A stretch of 64,000 bases of DNA from Deltaproteobacteria bacterium (GTDB taxonomy: Bacteria > Myxococcota > Myxococcia > Myxococcales > 40CM-4-68-19): contig JANYKT010000019.1 of the NCBI GenBank assembly GCA_025358085.1, positions 1-64,000 of the forward strand. The letters are read 5' to 3'. The notes under the pieces are model-generated. The model did not search any database and was not told the DNA's origin. It saw only the letters and a list, made by a program, of their open reading frames with translations. Below, one piece after another: positions 23,759 through 36,436 of this stretch. How positions within the stretch are numbered: position 1 is the first letter of the stretch; the number at the start of each line of letters is the position of its first letter. Both the position numbers and the translations under genes were made by a program.

Positions 23759-23782
23759 GGCTTAGGCTTGGCTACCTAAGCC
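23759..23782. terminator. Candidate bidirectional hairpin between the peroxiredoxin and RluA-type genes
   Basis: GGCTTAGG-cttggcta-CCTAAGCC, perfect 8-bp inverted repeat spanning the convergent gene ends; no clear U-tract. Confidence 0.45.
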
Positions 23783-24780
23783 TCGAGCGTCTCGAGCAGC
23801 GACTGGATGTCGGCTGGCAGCGGCGACTCGAAGCGCATCAAGTCGCTGGTCTCTGGATGCGGAACCACCAGCTCGCTCGCGTGCAGCGCCTGGCGGAAGA
23901 GTCGCAGCCTCGCCCGCTCGTCCGGCGTGATCAGCTCATCGAACTGGCCCTGCGGCGCCGGCCGGCCCCCGCTTTCGGCGAGGCGCAGGAAGATGTTTTC
24001 GTCAGGCCCGTAGAGCTTGTCGCCGACCAGCGGCAGCCCCACCGCCAGCAGGTGCGCCCGGATCTGGTGCTGCCGCCCTGTCCTGGGCACGCAGCGCAGC
24101 AGGGTCAAGGATGCGCCGCTCGAATCGCGCAGCCGCCGCAGCACGGTGCAGGAGGTGACCGACAACGCCCCCAAAGGATCGACGCGGACTTTCACCTTGA
24201 TGCGCTCGGTGCCGACCGCGAGCGGCAGATCGATCTCGAACGAGTCGCTCGTGGGCGCGCCTTCTACCAGCGCGAGATAGGCCTTCGCGACCTGCCGCGC
24301 CGCGAACGCCGCCTTGAGCCGCTTGGTCCAGCGCGGCTCCCGTCCGCAGACGACAAGTCCGGAGGTCTCGCGGTCGAGCCGGTGCGCGGGGTCGGGCTTC
24401 TGTCCCGTGGCATTGCAATGGTGCGTCTCGAGAGCGCGGGTGAGCGTGGAGACGTGGTAGCGCGCGGTGGGGTGCAGCGCGAGCCCGGCGGGCTTCTCCA
24501 CCACCAGCATCGCCTCGTCCTGGAAGACGACCGCGAGAGGCTTTGGCTCCTGGCCGTCATCGCCCGGCGATCGCTTGCGCAGCCCGAAACGCAGGCCCGG
24601 CCAGACCAGTGTCTCGGGCCGAAGTACTGCCTCCGCGTGCACCAATGATCTGCCGCGCAGCAGCCGGTCCAGCTTCTCTTTCGCGAGTGGCCGCTTGAGC
24701 TTCTCGGCGACATAGGCCGCGAGGGTCCACCCGCCGTAGTTGGGCTCGACGACGAATTCGATCACCTGCGGGTCATCCAT
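23776..24780 (-). CDS. RluA-family pseudouridine synthase
   Basis: LAVVFQDEAMLVVEKPAGLALHPTARYH...DPAHRLDRETSGLVVCGRE...GRQHQIRAHLLAVGLPLVGDKLYG. ATG at 24780. Confidence 0.93.
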   Translation of the reverse strand: MDDPQVIEFVVEPNYGGWTLAAYVAEKLKRPLAKEKLDRLLRGRSLVHAEAVLRPETLVWPGLRFGLRKRSPGDDGQEPKPLAVVFQDEAMLVVEKPAGLALHPTARYHVSTLTRALETHHCNATGQKPDPAHRLDRETSGLVVCGREPRWTKRLKAAFAARQVAKAYLALVEGAPTSDSFEIDLPLAVGTERIKVKVRVDPLGALSVTSCTVLRRLRDSSGASLTLLRCVPRTGRQHQIRAHLLAVGLPLVGDKLYGPDENIFLRLAESGGRPAPQGQFDELITPDERARLRLFRQALHASELVVPHPETSDLMRFESPLPADIQSLLETLEA

Positions 24781-24849
24781 GTGACTTGCACTGTAACGTG
24801 GTGGACAGCTGCCGTTGACGCGATGATCAGGCGTGCGCACGCTCCGCTG

Positions 24850-25959
24850 ATGAAGATTCTGCACGTTGTCGGCGCGCGCCCGAATTTCATGAAGGTCGCG
24901 CCCATCCTCGCCGCGCTCCGCAGCCGCTCGGGCCTCACCCAGATCCTGGTCCACACCGGCCAGCACTACGACGCCAAGATGTCGGACGTTTTTTTCCAGG
25001 ACCTCGGCATGCCCGCGCCCGATGTGCACCTGGGCGTCGGCAGCGGCTCGCACGCGCAGCAGACCGCCAAGGTGATGACCGAGATCGAGCCGGTCCTGCT
25101 CCGTGAGAAGCCGGACGTGGTGGTGGTCGCTGGCGACGTCAACTCGACCATCGCGGTGGCGCTGGTGGCGGCGAAGATGGGGATCGGCGTGGCCCACGTC
25201 GAGTCGGGCCTGCGATCGCGCGACTGGTCGATGCCCGAAGAGGTCAACCGCGTCCTCACCGATCGCCTGAGCGATCTGCTCTTCACGCCCTCACGCGACG
25301 GCGACGAGACCCTGGCCAGGGAAGGGATCGATCCCCGGCGCGTGCACTTCGTCGGAAACGTGATGATCGACAGCCTGCGGGCCGCGCTGCCACGGGCGCT
25401 CCAGAGCAGGATCCACCAGCAGCTCGAGCTCACGCCCAAGGCGTACGCGCTCGCCACGCTGCACCGGCCGGCGAACGTGGACGACCCCAAATCGCTTTCG
25501 CGGGTGCTCTCCGCGCTCTCGCAGATCGCGACGAAGCTGCCGGTGGTCTTCCCCATCCACCCGCGCACGCGGGCGCGGCTCGAGGCGGACCCGGGACTCA
25601 AGCAAGAGGCCTCGTCGCTCAAGCTGACCGACCCGCTCGGCTATCTCGACTTCCTCGCGCTCACCAACAGCGCGCGCGTGGTGATGACCGACTCGGGCGG
25701 CATCCAGGAGGAGACCACCGCGCTGGGCGTTCCCTGCCTGACCATGCGCGAGAACACCGAGCGGCCCGTGACCTGCGAGATCGGCACCAACACGCTGGTC
25801 GGCACCGACCCGCTGCAAGTAGTGCCGGCCGCGCTTGCGGTGCTGGAAGGCCGCGGCAAGCAGGGCACCATTCCCGAGCTGTGGGACGGCCACGCCGCCG
25901 AGCGCATCGCGACCATCCTGGTGGATTTCTGCCGCGCGCGCGGGCAGGTGGGCACGTGA
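24850..25959 (+). CDS. wecB: UDP-N-acetylglucosamine 2-epimerase (non-hydrolysing)
   Basis: MKILHVVGARPNFMKVAPILAALRSR...VHTGQHYD...VAHVESGLRSRDWSMPEEVNR...TDSGGIQEETTALGVPCLTMRENTERPVT. Confidence 0.95.
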   Translation: MKILHVVGARPNFMKVAPILAALRSRSGLTQILVHTGQHYDAKMSDVFFQDLGMPAPDVHLGVGSGSHAQQTAKVMTEIEPVLLREKPDVVVVAGDVNSTIAVALVAAKMGIGVAHVESGLRSRDWSMPEEVNRVLTDRLSDLLFTPSRDGDETLAREGIDPRRVHFVGNVMIDSLRAALPRALQSRIHQQLELTPKAYALATLHRPANVDDPKSLSRVLSALSQIATKLPVVFPIHPRTRARLEADPGLKQEASSLKLTDPLGYLDFLALTNSARVVMTDSGGIQEETTALGVPCLTMRENTERPVTCEIGTNTLVGTDPLQVVPAALAVLEGRGKQGTIPELWDGHAAERIATILVDFCRARGQVGT

Positions 25960-26115
25960 GGCTGCGCCGGCGGTTCTGCCGCTTGCGCCGCCTGCGCGGG
26001 CGGCTCTGCTGACACGCGGGCCTGGGATTTGCGCACCCTCAGCTTTCGACGACGTGCTGGTGCCGGCCTGTTGAACTCGCTGGCGGGCGAGATGCCGCGT
26101 CGATAGAAGTCGGCG

Positions 26116-26535
26116 ATGGTCTGGACGCTGGGCGCAGGGGTCGCTGTCTGCTGGCTCTATTTTCTTGTGCTCGCCCGCGCGCGAGGTGGCGTAAAGCGAC
26201 TCGCGCTGCGCGCCACCCTTCTCGCCGTTGCCGGAGGGCTGGTTTTCGCGGCAAACCAGCGCGGACTCTTCGCTCGCAGCACTCCGGGCTTCCGCATCGC
26301 GCTCTTGCTGGCGCTGCTCGCTGTCGAGGTCGGCTACCTCTACACCACCCGCTTCTGCCCGGCTTGCGGCCGGATGGTCCGCAACCTCAGGCCCGCGCAG
26401 TGCCGCCGCTGCCAGGCCTTCCTGCCGCGCCACGGAATGACCGCCTCGCTGCGCCACGCTGACAACACCGATTCCAGAGATCCGCTCAAGCCCCGCCTCC
26501 GCCCGCCGACCCCAAGCGATCCAGCTGGTGAGTAG
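26116..26535 (+). CDS. Small membrane protein with C-terminal zinc-ribbon-like motif
   Basis: N-terminal hydrophobic helices; TRFCPACGRMVRNLRPAQCRRCQAFLP. Confidence 0.6.
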   Translation: MVWTLGAGVAVCWLYFLVLARARGGVKRLALRATLLAVAGGLVFAANQRGLFARSTPGFRIALLLALLAVEVGYLYTTRFCPACGRMVRNLRPAQCRRCQAFLPRHGMTASLRHADNTDSRDPLKPRLRPPTPSDPAGE

Positions 26536-26699
26536 CCTGATCCTGCAACCTGGTTGTTGCGCATCGGCTGCTACGGCTCAGGCTGAAGCCGCGCCGGACG
26601 TGCGGGTCCACGGGTTCTGCTCGACCCCGCGGCGCGGCGGTGGATTGGAGCTTCCGCCCCGGCAGGTCGCTGCAGCGCGCGCGAGCGGGCTGGCCCGGG

Positions 26700-27920
26700 T
26701 CACGGCGCGTGCCGCCGCTGCGCGGCCTCGACCACCCGGGTGAAGTCGCGCGCGACTTTCTCAGGACCCAGCGCCGCGACCGAGGCGCGCGCGAGCGGCC
26801 GTAGTGCGGCGAGGTCCGCGCTCATGGCGCCCCGCAGCGCTTCCGCGAGCGAGAGGACGTCGCCCGCGCGCGCGACGAAGCCGTTCGAAGGCGTGACCAG
26901 ATCGCGCACCGAGCCGCACGCATCGGTTCCGATCACCGGCAGGCCCGCTGCCAGCGCCTCGACCACCACCACCGGCCACGCGTCGACGCGCGAGGGAAGC
27001 ACGAAGGCGTCGGCGGCGGCCCAGTAGCGGGGCAGCCCGGAGTTGTCCATCGACGGAATGAAGCGGACCCACTCGTCGATCCCGAGCCGGGTCGCCTGCG
27101 CCCGGAAGTCGGCCAGCTCCGCGCCATCGCCGATCGCCAGCAACAGCGGCCGTGGCCCCGGCATCTGCTGCAAAAGGGCCAGCGCGTCGAGCAGCACATC
27201 GATGCCCTTGCGCCGTATCATCTGCCCGACGAACAAGAGTGCGCGCACGCCGGGCGCGATACCCAGCTTGCAGCGCATCGCGGCCCGCCCGTCGGGTCCC
27301 GTTTTGAGTCCCGGATCCTCGCCGGAGATCCGATCCACCTCGCGAGTGATCCACGCGGTGTCCACCACGAACGGCAGCACCTGGGTCCGCTCGCGCCGAA
27401 CGCCTTGCTCGAGCAGCGCTGCCCGGCCCGCCTCGCCGGACGTCAGGCAGAGGCTCGAGCGCGAAAGGAACCAGCGCCGGACCGCGCGCCAGTAGAACGG
27501 GTCCGAGGGCGCGGGGAGCGTGTTGGTCCAGAAGACCCACGGCCGCCGGAGCGCGCCCAGCGCGAGTCCGGCGCCGAGCATCGCGGGCAGATGATAGCTG
27601 GTCAAGAACGGCAGCCGCTCGGGCGAGGCGAGCAGCTCGGGCGTCAACGTCGGGTTGGTCGGGACTCCGCGGATCGAGGCCTTGAGCAGGAAGCGATGTC
27701 GAGCGACCCGCGGGCCCTCGCCGCTCCCGGCCCGGCCGGGCATGACACGGCGGCAGAAGAGCACCTCCAGATCCACCTCGCCCAGCCGCGCCACCGCGTC
27801 GAAGAAGAGGTTCTGGTGCGGCGACGGCGCTTCCGCAACCACGGTGACTTTCAGCCCAGTGGTCGGCTTGGCTCGTCTCGTCTCGGTGCCCACGGCGCAC
27901 AGGATAGCGAAAGCTTGCAA
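26700..27920 (-). CDS. Glycosyltransferase family 4 (start ambiguous; GTG at 27893 possible)
   Basis: ALLFVGQMIRRKGIDVLLDALALL...AIGDGAELADF...FVLPSRVDAWPVVVVEALAAGLPVIGTDACGSVRDLV. Confidence 0.87.
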   Translation of the reverse strand: MQAFAILCAVGTETRRAKPTTGLKVTVVAEAPSPHQNLFFDAVARLGEVDLEVLFCRRVMPGRAGSGEGPRVARHRFLLKASIRGVPTNPTLTPELLASPERLPFLTSYHLPAMLGAGLALGALRRPWVFWTNTLPAPSDPFYWRAVRRWFLSRSSLCLTSGEAGRAALLEQGVRRERTQVLPFVVDTAWITREVDRISGEDPGLKTGPDGRAAMRCKLGIAPGVRALLFVGQMIRRKGIDVLLDALALLQQMPGPRPLLLAIGDGAELADFRAQATRLGIDEWVRFIPSMDNSGLPRYWAAADAFVLPSRVDAWPVVVVEALAAGLPVIGTDACGSVRDLVTPSNGFVARAGDVLSLAEALRGAMSADLAALRPLARASVAALGPEKVARDFTRVVEAAQRRHAP

Positions 27921-27960
27921 CGCGTGCGAAGCGCCCCTGCAGGATTGCTGTGCCGGCGGT

Positions 27961-28659
27961 TCACGGCTTTCCGAGCGTCACCAGCACGGGCAGGCCCAGC
28001 TCGGCGCGCACCTCGGCAAGGAGACCCGCGCGATCGGCCTCCGGCAAGTGTGCCGAGGCAATGGCGGCGATGGCCTCTTCCCCGCGGCCGGTCAAGAGGC
28101 GCAGTTGGGTCCAGAGCGAGTAGAAGCGCACCCAGTCGTCGGCGTCCTCGGTAGCGTCCAGCAGCCGCTCGCTCTCGGCCCAGACCAGCAGGGACTCGTC
28201 GAGCGGAACCTTCACCGCATTGTCGCTGCCGTGCGCCGAGCGCAGATCGCCCAGCTCGTTCGCGACCTCAAGCAGGGTGAGCACGACCTCTTCGGCGCCG
28301 GGCGGCAACTCTTCGGCGGACTCGCGGAAGCCCTGCACGTCGCGCGCGATGCCAAGGAGCGCGCGCTCGAGGCCCGCGTCGGCCTCCTTCACATCGCCCT
28401 GCTCGCGCAGCACTCGTGCGAGCCCCAGCTCGGCCGCGGAGAGGCCGGGCGCGAGTCGCAACACCTCCCGGAATTCGTGTTCGGCGCCGTCAAGATCGGC
28501 GAACTCCTCGAGGTAGATCTCGCCCAGCGCGCCCCGGGCCAGCACTTCCGCGTCGCCGCCTGCCGCAGCCGCGCGGCGGAGAACGCGGACGGCTTCCTGC
28601 GGGTCGGTCTGGCGCAGCTCGAAGGCGGCGCGGCGGATCTCATCGAGCGGGTCGCTCAT
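27961..28659 (-). CDS. TPR-like hypothetical protein
   Basis: Helical repeats (AAFELRQTDPQEAVRVLRRAAAAGGDAEVLARGALGEIYLEEFADLDGAEHEFREVLRLAPG). Confidence 0.65.
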   Translation of the reverse strand: MSDPLDEIRRAAFELRQTDPQEAVRVLRRAAAAGGDAEVLARGALGEIYLEEFADLDGAEHEFREVLRLAPGLSAAELGLARVLREQGDVKEADAGLERALLGIARDVQGFRESAEELPPGAEEVVLTLLEVANELGDLRSAHGSDNAVKVPLDESLLVWAESERLLDATEDADDWVRFYSLWTQLRLLTGRGEEAIAAIASAHLPEADRAGLLAEVRAELGLPVLVTLGKP

Positions 28660-28778
28660 GGCCGGCGAGCAGTTATCACGATCCCGCGCACGATCGGGTC
28701 GCTCGGCAGTGGCGCACCACCCGGGTTGCGCGGCTGGTGCGGGTTGCGCCGGCCGGGGCGGGCGACGTAGAACGCGCC

Positions 28779-32040
<3,262 letters not shown>

Positions 32041-32062
32041 CCCCGCGTAGTTTCCGTTGACC

Positions 32063-32854
32063 ATGAGTAGTTTGATCACCTACCCTGCGGAAATCGTGTC
32101 CAAACTTTCGTTCACTTTTACACTTGCTGTGAGCGCGGCCTGCGGGGGCAACGTTCCCATCCTCATGTATCACTCGGTCGCGCCCTCCGGCGACCCGCTC
32201 ACGGTCTCGGAAGTCCAACTCGACGAACAGCTCGATTTCCTCAGCCGTGGCGGCTTCACCACGATGACGGTGAAGGAGGTTCTCGATGCCGAGGATGGGC
32301 ACGGCTCGCTCCCTGATTATCCCATCGTCCTCACGTTCGACGACGGCTTCGTCGAGCACTACTCCAAGGTGCTTCCGCTGCTGCAAAAGCGTCACCAGAA
32401 GGCAACTTTCTTCATCGTCTCGGGATGGACCGGCACCGACGCCGCGCATCGGAAGACCGACCCCCAGGGCCATCGGCCGCATCTGATCTGGAGCGAGGTT
32501 CGCGCGCTGCGCGACGCCGGCATGGAGATCGGCTCGCACACGGTCACGCATAACAGCCTGGTCAAACTCAAGCGCGCCGAGCTGCGGGTCGAGCTTGAGC
32601 AGTCCAAACTCGACCTCGAACGCGAGCTGAACATACCGATCAACGTCTTCGCTTACCCCTTTACCCGCCAGGACATCCGTGTGCGGCAAGCCGTGCAGCG
32701 CGCCGGTTATCGCGCTGCGCTGGTCGGTCCGCGCGGCGGCGCCGACCGGCGGGAGCTGCAGCGGATCACCATCCGCGGCAGCGTCTCGCTCAGCGACTTT
32801 CGCGGCCTGTTGGCCGAGAGCTGGGGCACCGGCTACACCACCGGCGGCGGGTAG
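32063..32854 (+). CDS. Polysaccharide deacetylase family protein
   Basis: VPILMYHSVAPSGDPLTVSEVQLDEQLDFLSRGGFTTMTVKEVL...PIVLTFDDGFVEHY...SHTVTHNSLVKL. Confidence 0.92.
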   Translation: MSSLITYPAEIVSKLSFTFTLAVSAACGGNVPILMYHSVAPSGDPLTVSEVQLDEQLDFLSRGGFTTMTVKEVLDAEDGHGSLPDYPIVLTFDDGFVEHYSKVLPLLQKRHQKATFFIVSGWTGTDAAHRKTDPQGHRPHLIWSEVRALRDAGMEIGSHTVTHNSLVKLKRAELRVELEQSKLDLERELNIPINVFAYPFTRQDIRVRQAVQRAGYRAALVGPRGGADRRELQRITIRGSVSLSDFRGLLAESWGTGYTTGGG

Positions 32855-33399
32855 TGCTGGCGCTGCTCCTCGCGGTGGCCTCGGTGGGCCCGGTGCTGGG
32901 GGGCGAGACGGCGCTGACCGTAACGGCGGGACGCCCCTTCTACTCGGTGCGCCTTGACCATGGGCTCTCTGACCGCTTCGACGCCGGACTGGGGCTCGAC
33001 GTCTCTGCGAGCGGTTTTCTCAGGCCCGTGCTCCGGTCCCGCATGCGCGTCTGGAGCAACGACACCCTGCGCGTCTCGCTGCGCGCGGCCGTCGCGTACG
33101 TGGTGCCGGCATTCCGGTCGAGCGCGTTCGGGCCGCAGCCCCTCGCGCGAACGGGAGATGGCGAGCTCGGGCTGAACCTGGACTGGGCGGTGGTGCCCAC
33201 GATGTGGTTCTTTGCCGAGCTGTCGACGCTGGGGCAGACCGATGGCAAGGCCGAGCACAGCGCCGCCTTCGCCCAGGCGCTCGGCGGCCTGGAGGTGTCC
33301 TTGCAAAGCTCACTTTCGCTGATCGCGCGCGGCGGGGTCTTGCAAGGCTCTCGCGCCCGCGCTCCCATAGGCTCGGCCGGCGTCGTCTGGCACTTCTGA
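32854..33399 (+). CDS. Hypothetical outer-membrane beta-barrel-like protein
   Basis: Signal-like MLALLLAVASVGPVLG; alternating pattern; coupled to the upstream gene (TAGTG overlap). Confidence 0.55.
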   Translation: MLALLLAVASVGPVLGGETALTVTAGRPFYSVRLDHGLSDRFDAGLGLDVSASGFLRPVLRSRMRVWSNDTLRVSLRAAVAYVVPAFRSSAFGPQPLARTGDGELGLNLDWAVVPTMWFFAELSTLGQTDGKAEHSAAFAQALGGLEVSLQSSLSLIARGGVLQGSRARAPIGSAGVVWHF

Positions 33400-33423
33400 G
33401 CCAAGGGCCCGTGCTAAGGAGCC

Positions 33424-33948
33424 TTGGTGCGACGCCCTTCAAAGACTTTGCTCGCGCGCATTCGGTTGCTCGTTCTGGACGTCGATGGGACGTTGACCGA
33501 CGGGCGCCTTTACTACGGCCGGGACGGCGAGGCGCTCAAGGCCTTCGATGTCCGCGATGGCCACGGGCTGCGGCTGCTCTCGCTGTACGGCGACGTCAAG
33601 CTCGCGGTGCTGACCGGTCGGCGCCCCGATTTGGTGATGGCCCGCTGCAAGGAGCTGTCCATCGATCATGTGGTCGGCTCGTCGCGCGCCAAGGGGCCCG
33701 CCATCGAAGAGATCTCGCGGGCGATGGGCATCCCTCTCGAGCAGACCGCCTTCATGGGCGACGACGTCAACGACCTCCCGGCCTTGCAGCGCGTGGCGCT
33801 CTCGCTCGCTCCGGCCGATGCCGCGGCCGAAGTGCTGGGGGCGGTCGACTACGTCACAGCGCACGACGCGGGCCGCGGCGCGGTGCGAGAAGTCTGCGAA
33901 CTCCTGCTCGCATCCACGGCCGGCTGGCCGCCGCCCGAGCCCGGATGA
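33424..33948 (+). CDS. kdsC: KDO-8-phosphate phosphatase (HAD)
   Basis: IRLLVLDVDGTLTDGRLYYGRDGEALKAFDVRDGHGLRLL...LTGRRPDLVMARCKELSIDHVVGSS...FMGDDVNDLPAL. Confidence 0.94.
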   Translation: MVRRPSKTLLARIRLLVLDVDGTLTDGRLYYGRDGEALKAFDVRDGHGLRLLSLYGDVKLAVLTGRRPDLVMARCKELSIDHVVGSSRAKGPAIEEISRAMGIPLEQTAFMGDDVNDLPALQRVALSLAPADAAAEVLGAVDYVTAHDAGRGAVREVCELLLASTAGWPPPEPG

Positions 33949-34883
33949 TTCCCTGGCGCAAGCGCTTCCGCCGCGAGCTGCGGGTGCGGGCTCTGCTCTT
34001 CTTCCTCCCGCTGCTCTCGCGGCTGCCGCTGCGACTGGCCGTGGCAATCGGGGCCGCCTTCGGCTTCCTCGGCTGGTACCTGGTGCCCCGCGAGCGGCGG
34101 CTCTCCCTCGAGCATCTGGCGCTCGCGTTTCCCGAGCGCGACCAGGCCTTTCTCCGGCGCGTCGGTCGGGCCTCGTTCGTGAACCTGGGGCGATCGGCGC
34201 TGGAGCTCGCCTGCATCGCGAGCTACCAGCACCGGCTCGCGCGCCTCGTCGAGCTGTCGCCCGGCGACGCCTTGCTGCTGAAGGAGGCGCACGCGGAAGG
34301 CAAGGGCGTGGTGTTCATCTCCTGCCACGTCGGCAATTGGGAGCTGCTCGCCCGGCGCATCGGTCTCGAGGGCTATCCGTGCGGGACGGTCGCGCGCGAA
34401 GCCCAGGACCCGCGGCTCACCGCGCTCCTCGACGAGTCGCGCCGGGCCGCGGGTGTGCGGGTGCTCTGGCGCGGCAGCCCCCGGCTCGCCCGGGACCTCT
34501 TGCGGCTGCTGCGGGACGGAGGCTTCGTCGGGCTGTTGATCGATCAGGACATCGACGTGCAGGGCTACTTCGTTCCCTTCTTTGGCAGGCCTGCATTCAC
34601 GCCGCGTGCCGCCGGCGACCTTGCGGTCCGCACCGGCGCGCCGATGCTCTTTGGCTGCGTGCACCGCTTGGCCCCTACCGTGCACCGGGTGACCTTGCGT
34701 CGAATCGAAGCTCCACGCACCGGCGACCGCGAGCAGGACTCGCGTGCGCTGACGGCCGCAGCCACGCACGCCATTGAGGACGAGATCCGGGCGCGACCCG
34801 ACGAGTGGGTCTGGATGCACCGCCGCTGGCGCACGCAACCCCCCGCGAACACAAGCCTTCCGATCGGCTCCTCCGTCGAGTAG
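33945..34883 (+). CDS. Lysophospholipid/lipid A acyltransferase (LpxL/HtrB-like)
   Basis: RRLSLEHLALAFPERDQAFLRRVGRASFVNLGRSALEL...GVVFISCHVGNWELLARR...GFVGLLIDQDIDVQGYFVPFFGRPAFTPRAAGDLAVRTGAPM. Confidence 0.9.
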   Translation: MIPWRKRFRRELRVRALLFFLPLLSRLPLRLAVAIGAAFGFLGWYLVPRERRLSLEHLALAFPERDQAFLRRVGRASFVNLGRSALELACIASYQHRLARLVELSPGDALLLKEAHAEGKGVVFISCHVGNWELLARRIGLEGYPCGTVAREAQDPRLTALLDESRRAAGVRVLWRGSPRLARDLLRLLRDGGFVGLLIDQDIDVQGYFVPFFGRPAFTPRAAGDLAVRTGAPMLFGCVHRLAPTVHRVTLRRIEAPRTGDREQDSRALTAAATHAIEDEIRARPDEWVWMHRRWRTQPPANTSLPIGSSVE

Positions 34884-34898
34884 GAAACGGAAAATCGG

Positions 34899-35501
34899 AT
34901 GGTGTACGCCTCGACTCCCGACGACCTCAGTGCTAGCGTTACCTTGCAAATGTGGAGCCATCGCCTCCAGGCCGTCATTCTCCTGACCGTCCCCCTTGCT
35001 TGTGGGCAGGGTGTGGGTTCGTCAGGGTCGACGGTTTCCACACCCGAGGACTCGCCTGACCTGACCCTGCAATCCGTTGCTTTCGCCCGGATGTCCGAAG
35101 GACGCGTGGTCGCACGTGGCACTGCTCGTACGCTCGACTACCGACGGCAAGGCGGTCGACTGCTGGCAACCGAAGGCGCCGTGACACTCGAGCCGGGGGC
35201 CAACGCAGGGTTTGCAGCTTTTGGCGCGATGACGCTGCGGGCGAGGACCGTTGACGGCGAAGTCAGTGGCAAGCGCGGAACTGCTCGCGGGGACGTACGC
35301 CTCGACGCGGCTCGCGGCGACCGCGCCCGCACCGAGCAGCTTGACTATGACGGCCCGGTCGTCCGCACCGAAAGCCCGGTCGACGGCCAAGGCCCTGGGT
35401 ACACCGTCCATTCCGAGGGACTGCTCGCGCGCACCGACGGCAGCTCCATCCAGCTGACGCACCATGTGAACGGCACGCTGGAAGTGGGAGCGCAGCCTTG
35501 A
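34899..35501 (+). CDS. lptC: LPS export ABC transporter periplasmic protein LptC-like (true start possibly ATG at 34950)
   Basis: Lipoprotein-like WSHRLQAVILLTVPLAC; position directly upstream of lptA-lptB; LptC-like beta-jellyroll repeats. Confidence 0.75.
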   Translation: MVYASTPDDLSASVTLQMWSHRLQAVILLTVPLACGQGVGSSGSTVSTPEDSPDLTLQSVAFARMSEGRVVARGTARTLDYRRQGGRLLATEGAVTLEPGANAGFAAFGAMTLRARTVDGEVSGKRGTARGDVRLDAARGDRARTEQLDYDGPVVRTESPVDGQGPGYTVHSEGLLARTDGSSIQLTHHVNGTLEVGAQP

Positions 35502-36436
35502 TCGCGCTCGCGCTCGCGGCCGTGGTGCAGCAGGCGGTGCCTGCGGGACCGGTCGATTTCGACGCGGACCAGGCCACCATGGAGCCGCGCGAGCACCGCA
35601 CCCTACTCGACGGAAAGGTCCGGCTTCGGCGCGGCGACCTGACGGTAACCGGCGATCACGCCATTGCCGAGTTCAGTCAGCAGCCGACCGCCGACGTTCC
35701 CGCGCGCTCGAAGAAAACCAGGGCAAAGGCGAAGGCGCCCGCGGCCGGCAGCGTCGTCGGCCAGCAGCTGCAGCGCTTCACCATTGACGGACATGTCCAC
35801 ATCGAGCGCGGCACGCGCACCGCGGACGGGACGCACGGCGTGCTCGATCTGCCGGGTCAGACCCTGCTGCTCACCGGCAGCCCCGACGAGGAGCCGGTGC
35901 TCAAAGACGGCTCCGAGACGCTGCGAGGCGAGCGCATCCTGCTGCACCTCGAAAATGACGACGTCGACGTTCTGCGCCCCAAGCTGACGCTGCGGCGCTC
36001 GCTGCCCGAGGAAGGCGCTAAAGCCAAGGCAGCGAAGCCGACTCCCGTTCGCGTCGAGGCGCTCAAGCTCTTTCTCGATCAAGTGCGCCATGTCGCCCGC
36101 TTCTCCGACGATGTCGTGGTCCACCGCGGCGACGCAGTCGTTCGCAGCCCGCGCATGGACGCACGCTATGACGCCTCGGGACAGGTCACGCGGCTGGAGA
36201 TGCGCGGTGGCGTCGACCTGCGCCAGGGAGACCGGTGGAGCACCAGCAAGAATGCCGACTACGACGCGCAGACGCGCGAGGTGGTGCTGACCGGCGAGCC
36301 GAAGCTTTATGATCGCGGCGACATCCTCGAGGGCGATCGCATCGGCCTTGGTCTCGACTCGAAGGAAGTGAAGATTGAGAAGGCTCGCGGCAGGGTCCGG
36401 CCCGAGGTTCACCAGGATGAGGGCCAATCCCGATGA
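35498..36436 (+). CDS. lptA: LptA/OstA-like protein
   Basis: VDFDADQATMEPREHRTLLDGKVRLRRGDLTVTGDHAIAEF... OstA-like repeats; directly upstream of lptB. Confidence 0.85.
   Translation: MIALALAAVVQQAVPAGPVDFDADQATMEPREHRTLLDGKVRLRRGDLTVTGDHAIAEFSQQPTADVPARSKKTRAKAKAPAAGSVVGQQLQRFTIDGHVHIERGTRTADGTHGVLDLPGQTLLLTGSPDEEPVLKDGSETLRGERILLHLENDDVDVLRPKLTLRRSLPEEGAKAKAAKPTPVRVEALKLFLDQVRHVARFSDDVVVHRGDAVVRSPRMDARYDASGQVTRLEMRGGVDLRQGDRWSTSKNADYDAQTREVVLTGEPKLYDRGDILEGDRIGLGLDSKEVKIEKARGRVRPEVHQDEGQSR

Noticed and set aside
25957-26099. TGA at the wecB end as a second Sec codon with C-terminal extension (GCAGGSAACAACAGGSADTRAWD...)
   Set aside because: WecB is already full length at this TGA, the extension is low-complexity Ala/Gly/Cys composition expected from GC-rich intergenic DNA, and no family extension of this kind is known to me.
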